A stretch of DNA of 64,000 nt, taken from Bacteroides cellulosilyticus DSM 14838 (GTDB lineage Bacteria > Bacteroidota > Bacteroidia > Bacteroidales > Bacteroidaceae). Shown here one piece after another: positions 26,921 through 34,897 of this stretch. The translations under genes and the position numbers were made by a program. Below the pieces are notes generated by a model. It was not told where the DNA came from. It saw nothing but the letters and a program-made list of their open reading frames with translations, and did not search any database. Position 1 is the stretch's first letter, and each line of letters opens with the position of its first letter. The stretch is from contig NZ_EQ973490.1 in NCBI RefSeq assembly GCF_000158035.1, forward strand, positions 1,657,626 through 1,721,625. The letters are read 5' to 3'.

Positions 26921-28531
26921 ATGAAAGCTGTAAAATATAGAAAAAGTATCGGCATAATTCTTACGATAGCTTGCGGGTTTACCTCCCTAACAAATACTGG
27001 TTGTGATGATTTTCTCTCTGAGAAAGAAGTTCCCCGTATCACAAGTGATTTTTATAAAACAGAACAAGGCATACTGGCTGCTGTTGATGCTACATATGCT
27101 TATATGCGTTTTGGAGTTGGTGGGGAGTTCTCTAATGTTCTTACAGAGTTAGGTACTGACCTGATAACAGGTGCAGAGGGAGCATTAAGTTATCCGTATA
27201 ACTTATATAGTGCAACTTTGTCACCAACAGAATCGAAATTGTATAGTTTGTGGGAAAATCATTATAAAGCTATCGGAGTGACAAATCTTGTCTTAGACGC
27301 ACTGCCGGAAGCAAGTATATCGGAGGCTGAGAAAGAGAGCTATGGTGCTGAAATGAATTTCTTTCGTGCATACTTTTATTTCGATTTAGTTCAGCAATTT
27401 GGTAAGATACCTTTGGTCACTGAAGCAATACAAGAACCTCAGACAGACTTTAAACGTTCTTCTGTTGCAGATGTTTATAAGCTAATTGTTAGCGATTTAA
27501 GATATGCAGCAGAACATCTCAGGGAATCAGCTACAGGTACGGATCAAAGTAAGGCTACTAAATATGCCGCTGCTCATCTATTATCTAAAGTTTATCTTAC
27601 ACGTGGTAGTGCAATAACTGATCAGCGTGGGCAATTGTCAACTGATATGGATAGTGCTTATTACTATGCTAGAAGAGTGATAGATAGTTCTAAATATACT
27701 CTGTTAAATAACTATTCAGATTTGTGGGATGTTAACAATATGGGGAATAGTGAGGTTATCTTTTCTATTCAGTTTACTCTTGATCCGATATATAATGGAG
27801 ATGGGAACAAATCTCATTTATATTGGGGGTCATGGTATGAAGATCAACCTGGTATGATGCGTGATATAGCTAATGGTCGTCCTTATCGTTTTCATCGTGC
27901 TACCAATAAAACGATGTTTGAGTTGTTTGACCGCAAAAATGATTCCCGTTTTTATAAGAGTTTTAAATGGACCTATTATTGTAATAAAGCGACTTCTTCC
28001 TTGGCTATAGGAGATACTGCAATCTATTATAGCTTAAATGCTCCCAAAAATAGAACATATAAGTATAAATATTTTCAATGGAATAAGAATGATCCAAGTA
28101 AAAATAACAGATATTATCCTATTTTGCTGAAATACGAGGATCCATTAAGAGAAACAGCAAATGAACAAAAAGGTGTACGTGAATGGGTACGTATGCGTCT
28201 TGGCGAGACTTATTTGATTGCTGCGGAAGCGGCAGGTCGTAAGGGGGACTATAATTTAGCTGCTGATTTGATTAATATTATTCGTGAACGTGCTTCCTGG
28301 AAAGCTGGCGAGAAAAAGGTACCTCAATATTGGCTAGAAGAAGGTGGTGAGATGGAAAATACAGAATCTACTTATGAAAATATAAAAGTGACGGCAGATG
28401 ACCTGAAGATGAATTTTGTAGATTTTATGTTGGATGAAAGAGGGCGTGAGCTTTTAGGTGAATATACAAGATGGGAGGATCTGGTGCGTTGTGAGAAATT
28501 AATTGAGTATGTAAAAAAAATGGAATCCTGA
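26921..28531 (+). CDS. SusD-like glycan-binding lipoprotein, C-terminus broken by a frameshift
   Basis: This surface lipoprotein binds glycan and caps the SusC pore. The 536-aa frame has a signal with a lipobox-like TNTGC, the typical start DDFLSEKEVPRITSDFYKTEQG, the SusD helices (NFFRAYFYFDLVQQFGKIPLVTEAI) and RMRLGETYLIAAEAAGRKGDY. It ends abnormally as VKKMES after an A8 tract (28513-28520). The next 41 codons in the +1 frame encode a perfect SusD tail that ends at 28646. One A fewer would give a normal 577-aa-class protein. Either a natural mutation, slippage that restores the frame or a base-call error explains it. Confidence 0.9.
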   Translation: MKAVKYRKSIGIILTIACGFTSLTNTGCDDFLSEKEVPRITSDFYKTEQGILAAVDATYAYMRFGVGGEFSNVLTELGTDLITGAEGALSYPYNLYSATLSPTESKLYSLWENHYKAIGVTNLVLDALPEASISEAEKESYGAEMNFFRAYFYFDLVQQFGKIPLVTEAIQEPQTDFKRSSVADVYKLIVSDLRYAAEHLRESATGTDQSKATKYAAAHLLSKVYLTRGSAITDQRGQLSTDMDSAYYYARRVIDSSKYTLLNNYSDLWDVNNMGNSEVIFSIQFTLDPIYNGDGNKSHLYWGSWYEDQPGMMRDIANGRPYRFHRATNKTMFELFDRKNDSRFYKSFKWTYYCNKATSSLAIGDTAIYYSLNAPKNRTYKYKYFQWNKNDPSKNNRYYPILLKYEDPLRETANEQKGVREWVRMRLGETYLIAAEAAGRKGDYNLAADLINIIRERASWKAGEKKVPQYWLEEGGEMENTESTYENIKVTADDLKMNFVDFMLDERGRELLGEYTRWEDLVRCEKLIEYVKKMES

Positions 28532-28646
28532 TGCAATGAAGAATATTCAAGAGTATCACAAATTGCGTCCAATTCCTCAAAAGCATATTGACCGACTGAA
28601 TCCTCGTGGTTCTGATGAGGAAGAACAGAATCCTGGATATTTCTAA
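28513..28646 (+). pseudogene. Out-of-frame SusD C-terminal tail after the A8 tract
   Basis: Starting at TGG 28521, this frame reads WNPDAMKNIQEYHKLRPIP, then QKHIDRLNP and a final QNPGYF before TAA at 28644-28646. These are the conserved closing motifs of SusD proteins (RPIP..QI...N...QNPGY). It has no start of its own and is clearly the lost end of the preceding gene. Confidence 0.9.
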
Positions 28647-28671
28647 TTATAACTAAATAGTTATGCAATGT

Positions 28672-28703
28672 AAGGAGTTAGTTCATTATTGAACTAACTT
28701 CTT
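28672..28703 (+). terminator. Strong hairpin between susD and the downstream enzyme genes (attenuator or stability element)
   Basis: Arms 28672-28685 and 28690-28703 pair at 13 of 14 positions around a TTAT loop. A T-rich stretch comes about 10 nt later and not immediately after, so partial termination or protection of the susCD mRNA 3' end is more likely than full termination. Confidence 0.6.
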
Positions 28704-28722
28704 ATTAAAGAGATTTTTATTT

Positions 28723-31386
28723 TTGAAAATTAAAAAACTAACATTTAATGCCGTGAACTTGACTAAATTTTTGAAAGGAAGTGCAATTCTTTTATTGTTT
28801 TCCTCTTTTGTTATTTCCTGTCATGATAATGATGTGATTGAAAAAGAAGAAGATAATCAGGACCCTGATACGGAAGAATCTATCAATTTGGCTTTAGGAA
28901 AGACCGTCGAAACCAGAATTAATAGCATAACTGGCTCAGGCTCTAATACTGAAAAAGCTAATTTAATGACTGATGGTGATTTAACAACATATTGGGAATC
29001 TGCGGACTCATATAAACATTCTATTCTAATTGATTTAGGGAGCGTACAAGAAGTATCAAAAATAGTAGTGCATTGGATTGATGAACGTGGATGTAATGCG
29101 TATAGCCTCAATTTTGGAAAAGAAAAAGATAAAATAGTAAGTGTTATATCCAGGAATGATGTAGAAGAAAAAGCAGTTAGTACATTTGAGGGTTTTAAGG
29201 AAGAAGCTCGCTACGTGGAATTGGTCTTACGTGGGAGATTAGGCTATACTGGCGGGTATAGAATATCCGAGATCGAAATTTACAATGAGGATAATATAGA
29301 GTATACCAATACACCTGAGGAACAAAAAGCTCTTGATACAATTACAGAGCGATTGATTGCTAGTTACTTGAGTGATATACCAGATGATAAGAATATTGAA
29401 AGCTTCTCAAAGTCAATGCAGGCAGATGGTTCATGGACGGATATTGACTATAATGATCAAATATCTGCTGATGGCTGGAAACCGAATGGTCATCTTAACA
29501 GATTAAAAGCTATGGCATTAAACTACAAGCATCCTGAAAGCAAATTTTTCAATAATGCTACATTGTTACAACAAATAGAAAAGGGGTTGTTATGTTTTAA
29601 GAAAAAGGCACCTTCCTGTTCGGATAATTGGTGGTATAATGATATCGGTGCCCCTCAAGCTTATATGATACCACTTCTGTTATTGAAGGGACATATTTCA
29701 CATGAAAATATGCTTGTGGCAGCAGCATATTTGAAAGATAAGATTGAAAGTTATATAGGAGGTGGTAAGAATTTATCGTGGATTGCTGAAATCGCAATGC
29801 ACAAAGGGTGTGCTGAGGATAATTATTCAACAGTACAACATGCTTTTAAGGCGATTGCTTCCACATTGTCAATTGTTTCAGAACAAGGGAAAGAGGGGAT
29901 TAAAATAGATGGCAGTTTCCATCAACATCATGCCCAGATTTATTCGGGAGGATATGGAATGTCGCTGACCGATGACGTTTCAAAATTTATGGAAATGTCT
30001 GTTGATACTCAGTTTGCAAATGAATTTACTCTTGAAAAGAAAGAAATATTTCAGAAACTACTTTTAGAGGGACATCTTTTACTTAGTTTCCGAAACTCTA
30101 TCGATTTTGGAACTAGAGGGCGAAATATATCACGTCCTACGTCTGAGTATACTACAGTTCCTGTGGATGTCTTGGAAAGGGCGGTCGTTGGCGATCCTGC
30201 CAATGCCGGGATTTATAGAGCATGGATAAATCATATAAATAGTGGAACCGCTTTTCCTAAAGCAAATGTGAACAAACATTTCTGGAAATCAGATATGATG
30301 ACACAACATGGTGAGAATTTCTATATGTCCGCAAAAATAATATCAAAGCGTACTTATGGAACAGAATCCTTGAATAATGAAAACATAAAGGGGTATAATC
30401 TTCCTTTAGGAGCTACGAATATAATGACAACAGGTAAGGAGTATGATAATATATATCCGGTCTGGGATTGGACTCGTATTCCTGGTACAACTGCTATTGG
30501 TAATCAGGATAAGACGTCTTTAGAAGGTTATCAGATTGGTAATAACGAGTTTGGTGGAGGCGTTAGTGATGGTGTAAATGGAATTATTGCTTATAAGGGT
30601 AAATACAATGAATTGCAAGCTAATAAAGCATATTTTTTCTTTGATAATATGATGTTCTGTATAGGCAGTGATATTTCCTATGTTCAGAATGATAATGTTC
30701 TGACTTCTGTAGAACAGAATTTATTGAATGGTGAGGTTATTTATAATGATGGGCAAGAAAAGCAACTGTCATCAAACAGTAATATGCAATTGAAGCAATT
30801 GAAATGGGTATATCATAATAACACAGGGTATATTTTTAGAGGAACAGATAATGTTACTATACAAAATATGCCTCAAGCAGGTTCTTGGAAAGATATCAAT
30901 GCTACAGGAGAATCGGGGCTTATAGATAAGAATGTTTTTAGTGTCTGGATAAATCACGGACTTAATCCGGAGAATGCCAGTTATCAATATATTGTTGTAC
31001 CAGATAAGTCTATAGATGCATTTCGGGATTTAGCTGAGCAAATAGATCTTTATATTGCACAAAATGATGGTTCGGTTCAGGCTATACGTGAAGGCAATAA
31101 GTATGGATTTGTTTTTTATAAAAGCGCCAGTACAAAGATGGACGATGGTTTAGTAATATCATCTGATAAACCTTCTATTGTCTTTATAGAAAAAAAAGGT
31201 AACACTTATACTATTGCTGTGTCAGATCCTACATATACACAAGCAAATGTAACGTTAACTCTAAATAAAAAGATGATAGAGAAGAGCGGGGTTACCATAA
31301 CAGAACAAGGTAGCAATATTATTTTTACTTTGCCTGTGGGCGATTATGTAGGAAGTAGTGTTGTAGATGTTTTTACCGAAAAATAA
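28723..31386 (+). CDS. PL8-type polysaccharide lyase lipoprotein with F5/8-type carbohydrate-binding domain
   Basis: This is an 887-aa predicted surface lyase that would cleave 4-O-linked uronic acid by beta-elimination. It begins at TTG (a GTG lies at 28753; no ATG is available before the signal) and has a lipobox FVISC. Residues about 50-190 form a discoidin-like domain (LALGKTVET, IDLGSVQEVSKIVVHW). The lyase follows: NWWYNDIGAPQAYMIPLLLL, QHHAQIYSGGYGMS (His and Tyr), RGRNISRP (Arg) and TESLNNENIKG (Glu), so the family's catalytic set is intact. The central and C-terminal sandwich domains follow. It differs from chondroitin lyases in context, with no sulfatases nearby. Confidence 0.85.
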   Translation: MKIKKLTFNAVNLTKFLKGSAILLLFSSFVISCHDNDVIEKEEDNQDPDTEESINLALGKTVETRINSITGSGSNTEKANLMTDGDLTTYWESADSYKHSILIDLGSVQEVSKIVVHWIDERGCNAYSLNFGKEKDKIVSVISRNDVEEKAVSTFEGFKEEARYVELVLRGRLGYTGGYRISEIEIYNEDNIEYTNTPEEQKALDTITERLIASYLSDIPDDKNIESFSKSMQADGSWTDIDYNDQISADGWKPNGHLNRLKAMALNYKHPESKFFNNATLLQQIEKGLLCFKKKAPSCSDNWWYNDIGAPQAYMIPLLLLKGHISHENMLVAAAYLKDKIESYIGGGKNLSWIAEIAMHKGCAEDNYSTVQHAFKAIASTLSIVSEQGKEGIKIDGSFHQHHAQIYSGGYGMSLTDDVSKFMEMSVDTQFANEFTLEKKEIFQKLLLEGHLLLSFRNSIDFGTRGRNISRPTSEYTTVPVDVLERAVVGDPANAGIYRAWINHINSGTAFPKANVNKHFWKSDMMTQHGENFYMSAKIISKRTYGTESLNNENIKGYNLPLGATNIMTTGKEYDNIYPVWDWTRIPGTTAIGNQDKTSLEGYQIGNNEFGGGVSDGVNGIIAYKGKYNELQANKAYFFFDNMMFCIGSDISYVQNDNVLTSVEQNLLNGEVIYNDGQEKQLSSNSNMQLKQLKWVYHNNTGYIFRGTDNVTIQNMPQAGSWKDINATGESGLIDKNVFSVWINHGLNPENASYQYIVVPDKSIDAFRDLAEQIDLYIAQNDGSVQAIREGNKYGFVFYKSASTKMDDGLVISSDKPSIVFIEKKGNTYTIAVSDPTYTQANVTLTLNKKMIEKSGVTITEQGSNIIFTLPVGDYVGSSVVDVFTEK

Positions 31387-31401
31387 TAAAATTATAGATA
31401 T

Positions 31402-32808
31402 ATGAAGAAGTTGCACTTCATTATAGTTGTACTCCTTTTTATCCGAACACCTGTTGTATTGGGGCTGGATATAAAAGGTGAAAAAGAAGTACCTGTTACT
31501 GTTACTGTACTTTCCGATTATCGGTTACATACCATCATACCTTCTGACTTTTTGGGATTTAGCTATGAAATGTCTCAGTTGACCGATAACTCCCGTTATC
31601 TGCATCCTGATAATCTTGTATTGATTCAAATGATGAAGAATTTAGGAAATGGCGTTTTACGATTAGGAGGAAATAGCAGTGATAAGATTTCATGGACAGG
31701 TATGCCACGCATTGATTATATGAGGAAGGATTCTTTAACTACTACAGATGTAGATACTTTTTCAAAATTTGTAGATTTAACTGGATGGAAGGTTATCTGG
31801 GGACTGAATCTGGGAGAGAATAATCCTGAGAAAAACTCGGATGAAGCTGTATATGTAGCAAAACGATTAAAGAATGCTCTTTATGCTCTTCAGATAGGTA
31901 ATGAACCTGATTTATATTACAAACATCTGCGTCCTGTAAATTATGCAATAAGCGATTATGAAAAAGAATGGTTTCTACATTATACGAAGATAAAAGAGAG
32001 ATTACCTGACATTACTATAGCAGGGCCAGCAGTTGCTGGGGATATCCGTTGGTTTGAGTCTTTCTTGAACAGTTACTCTTCCAGAATAAGTTTGATGACC
32101 GGACATCATTACAATTCACCAGGTAAGAATGCTACAGTAAATTGGAAAACTATATTGGAACCGGATAATCATTTATCAGGTTATTTGCAAGTATTGAATT
32201 TTTTATGTCAAAAACACGGAATTACTTATCGTATGGCAGAATGTAATACAGTCTCTCAAGGTGGAAAAATAGGAGTGAGCAATGTTTTTGCTTCTGCTTT
32301 ATGGGCGTTAGACTATATGTGGAGTGTGGCTTTGAATAATGGGGTGGGAGTAAATTTTCATGGTGGTAGTGTTAGTAAGTATGCACCTATTGTAGTGGAT
32401 GAGAAAGGAATTCCTACTCCTCGTCCTATCTATTATGCAATGCTTGCTTTTAAATATGGAAGTGAAGGTGGTAATATTGTTCCTTCTGTGATTTCACCTT
32501 CTGTTCCTAACAGCAGCGTATATGCTTGTGTCAATGGCAAAACATTGAAAGTTACACTTTTAAATAAAAGTGAAGATGATATTTCCTTCACAGTTCGGCT
32601 GAATGACACCCCTGCTTCGGTTCAGTTGCTTAGACTTACAGCACCGTCTCCGATTTCTTCATCTGGAATACGTTTTGCCGATGCCGAAGTAGAAGCTGAT
32701 GGAAGTTTTCAACTAAATATGAGAGAGAAATATCAACCACAAAATGAATATGTTAAAGTCTCCGTTCCGGCAATGAGCGCAGCGGTGATGATTATAGATA
32801 AAGAATGA
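31402..32808 (+). CDS. GH79-like beta-glucuronidase
   Basis: This is a 468-aa predicted exported glycosidase, probably a beta-glucuronidase. MKKLHFIIVVLLFIRTPVVLG is the signal. GH79-type features are FLGFSYEMSQL, VLRLGGNSSDKISWTG, the acid/base Glu in LQIGNEPDLYY (about residue 167) and the nucleophile Glu in YRMAECNTVSQGG (about 280), followed by GVNFHGG and a C-terminal beta domain. It overlaps the next PL8 gene by 4 nt (ATGA), so the two are translationally coupled. A lyase plus glucuronidase pair implies glucuronic acid in the substrate. Confidence 0.82.
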   Translation: MKKLHFIIVVLLFIRTPVVLGLDIKGEKEVPVTVTVLSDYRLHTIIPSDFLGFSYEMSQLTDNSRYLHPDNLVLIQMMKNLGNGVLRLGGNSSDKISWTGMPRIDYMRKDSLTTTDVDTFSKFVDLTGWKVIWGLNLGENNPEKNSDEAVYVAKRLKNALYALQIGNEPDLYYKHLRPVNYAISDYEKEWFLHYTKIKERLPDITIAGPAVAGDIRWFESFLNSYSSRISLMTGHHYNSPGKNATVNWKTILEPDNHLSGYLQVLNFLCQKHGITYRMAECNTVSQGGKIGVSNVFASALWALDYMWSVALNNGVGVNFHGGSVSKYAPIVVDEKGIPTPRPIYYAMLAFKYGSEGGNIVPSVISPSVPNSSVYACVNGKTLKVTLLNKSEDDISFTVRLNDTPASVQLLRLTAPSPISSSGIRFADAEVEADGSFQLNMREKYQPQNEYVKVSVPAMSAAVMIIDKE

Positions 32809-34886
32809 TTATGAAAAGGTTACTACTTATATGTCTGGTGCTATGCTTTTGGGGAGAATACGGCTATGCTGTAGAGAAACAGAAAGATATAGAGATTTTA
32901 TATAATAGATTGTTGGAAGAATATTTGTCGGATTCGGTAGACGTTTCTCAAGCAGAAAAGGATTTGGCTGTTATGCAAACTGATGGTAGCTGGAAAGATA
33001 TTGATTATAAGACAGTGACTTTCTATTTCGATGCAGAGCGTCATCTCAAGAGATTAAAGAACATGGCATTGGCTTATAGTAAACCCGGAAATAAATTATT
33101 TCATGAGCAGGAATTGCGAAAGAAAATAATTCTTGGGTTAGATTATTTCCGGATAGCTAATCCAGATTCTGGAAATTGGTGGTACCGGGACATCGGTGCT
33201 CCTTCCCAATATATGATTCCTCTTCTTTTGCTGAAGAAAGAGTTGAAAAGAGAAGATGTGACGAGACTTTCTTCTTATCTGGTTGATAAGACAGATAATA
33301 TGGCCCATAAAGGAAAGAATAGAACATGGGTATCTGCAGTCTTGATACATAAAGGCTGTATAGAAGATGATTATGAGTTAATTGCCAAAGGATTTTCTTC
33401 CATTGCTTCTACCATATATGTAGAAGAGAAAGATGATGAAGGAATGAAAAGAGATAATAGTATTCATCAGCACCGTCCTCAGCTTTATTCGGGTGGATAT
33501 GGAATGTCACTACTGTCCGACTTGGCAGAGTATATTACTTTAGCTAATAAAACATCTTTTATGAAGTTCTTCACTTCGGATAAGATTAAGTTGGTATCAG
33601 ATGTTTTTCTGAAAGGGACACAGATGTTCGGATATAGAATGGCATATGATTTTGGAACGATTGGGCGGGGGATATGTCGCCCGAATTGCTTGAGCAATAT
33701 GTCCACGCATACATTAGATTTAATGAAAGAAGTTGATCCCGTTCATGCGGAAAATTATGAGGCATGGAAGCGGCATATTGGTGGCGAAGCCTTCCCGGTA
33801 CCAGGAAATACACATTTTTGGAAATCAAACATTATGACCCATCATGGTTCTGATTATTATATGTCTGCCAAAGTCATATCCGTACGAACAAATGGTACGG
33901 AAATGCTGAACGGGCAGAATTTGAAAGGCTATTATCTACCATTAGGAGCAACTAACATAATGACTACCGGTCATGAATATGATGATGCCTTTGTTGTTTG
34001 GGATTGGACACGGGTACCGGGAACAACGGCGGTTGCTAATCAGTCGACTGCCGATCTCCGCTGGTATTTGTTTGGTTCGAATCAATTTGGTGGAGGCGTT
34101 AGCAATGCTCATAATGGTGTAATGGCTTATGAACATGCTTATCAAGGCGTGGAAGCTCGGAAAGCTTACTTTTTTATGGGAGATGCTATGGTATGCATGG
34201 GAAGTGGCATTAAGGCGGCTCGTACTCAGGAAGTTCGTACTTCAGTAAATCAATGTTTGGCAAATGGTGAAGTTACATATGGCTTATCAGGACATACATA
34301 CCGGTTAACGAATAACTTGTCCGACAAAAATATTGATTGGGCTTACCATGATAATGTAGGGTATATTTTCCCGCAAAATGAGAGTGTAACGTTGAGAAAA
34401 GCCAAGCAAACCGGTGCTTGGAGAGAACTTGAAGTAACAGCAAGTGATAAACCAGTAACAAAAGAGATTTTTAGCTTATGGGTTTCGCATGGTACTACTC
34501 CGCAGCATGAGGATTACTGTTATATTATAATGCCTGATAAACCTCTTTCTTATTTTACAGATAAGAAGTTTGAGAATGAAATTAAGATTATAGTTAACTC
34601 TGAACAGATACAAGCGATTTCCAATGAGAATAAGAGACAGTATGCTGCCGTCTTTTATGAGCCGGGTGAAATACGGTTTGCAGAGGATTTAGTGGTAGCA
34701 GTCAATAAGAAAGTTATAATATACATTGAGAAGAAAGACAAACAATATGAAATAGCTGTAGCCGATCCTCTATATAAAGAGCAGTCTCTCCAATTAAGTA
34801 TGAATGGAGAACAAATAAATATAGTATTCCCTTCTGGTGATTATTCCGGTAGTTCAGTAATAAAACATATTACAGAAAAACATTAA
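32805..34886 (+). CDS. PL8-type polysaccharide lyase
   Basis: This 693-aa predicted exported lyase is the second PL8 paralogue. The signal is MKRLLLICLVLCFWGEYGYA (ATG 32805 or 32811). Helical barrel motifs are NWWYRDIGAPSQYMIPLLLLK, KGKNRTWVSAVLIHKGC, QHRPQLYSGGYGMS (His, Tyr), FGTIGRGICRP (Arg) and RTNGTEMLNGQNLKGYYLP (Glu). The C-terminal sandwich ends with DYSGSSVIKHITEK, very like the other two lyases. It lacks the F5/8 domain and any fusion. Confidence 0.85.
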   Translation: MIMKRLLLICLVLCFWGEYGYAVEKQKDIEILYNRLLEEYLSDSVDVSQAEKDLAVMQTDGSWKDIDYKTVTFYFDAERHLKRLKNMALAYSKPGNKLFHEQELRKKIILGLDYFRIANPDSGNWWYRDIGAPSQYMIPLLLLKKELKREDVTRLSSYLVDKTDNMAHKGKNRTWVSAVLIHKGCIEDDYELIAKGFSSIASTIYVEEKDDEGMKRDNSIHQHRPQLYSGGYGMSLLSDLAEYITLANKTSFMKFFTSDKIKLVSDVFLKGTQMFGYRMAYDFGTIGRGICRPNCLSNMSTHTLDLMKEVDPVHAENYEAWKRHIGGEAFPVPGNTHFWKSNIMTHHGSDYYMSAKVISVRTNGTEMLNGQNLKGYYLPLGATNIMTTGHEYDDAFVVWDWTRVPGTTAVANQSTADLRWYLFGSNQFGGGVSNAHNGVMAYEHAYQGVEARKAYFFMGDAMVCMGSGIKAARTQEVRTSVNQCLANGEVTYGLSGHTYRLTNNLSDKNIDWAYHDNVGYIFPQNESVTLRKAKQTGAWRELEVTASDKPVTKEIFSLWVSHGTTPQHEDYCYIIMPDKPLSYFTDKKFENEIKIIVNSEQIQAISNENKRQYAAVFYEPGEIRFAEDLVVAVNKKVIIYIEKKDKQYEIAVADPLYKEQSLQLSMNGEQINIVFPSGDYSGSSVIKHITEKH

Positions 34887-34897
34887 TAAGGACGTTC

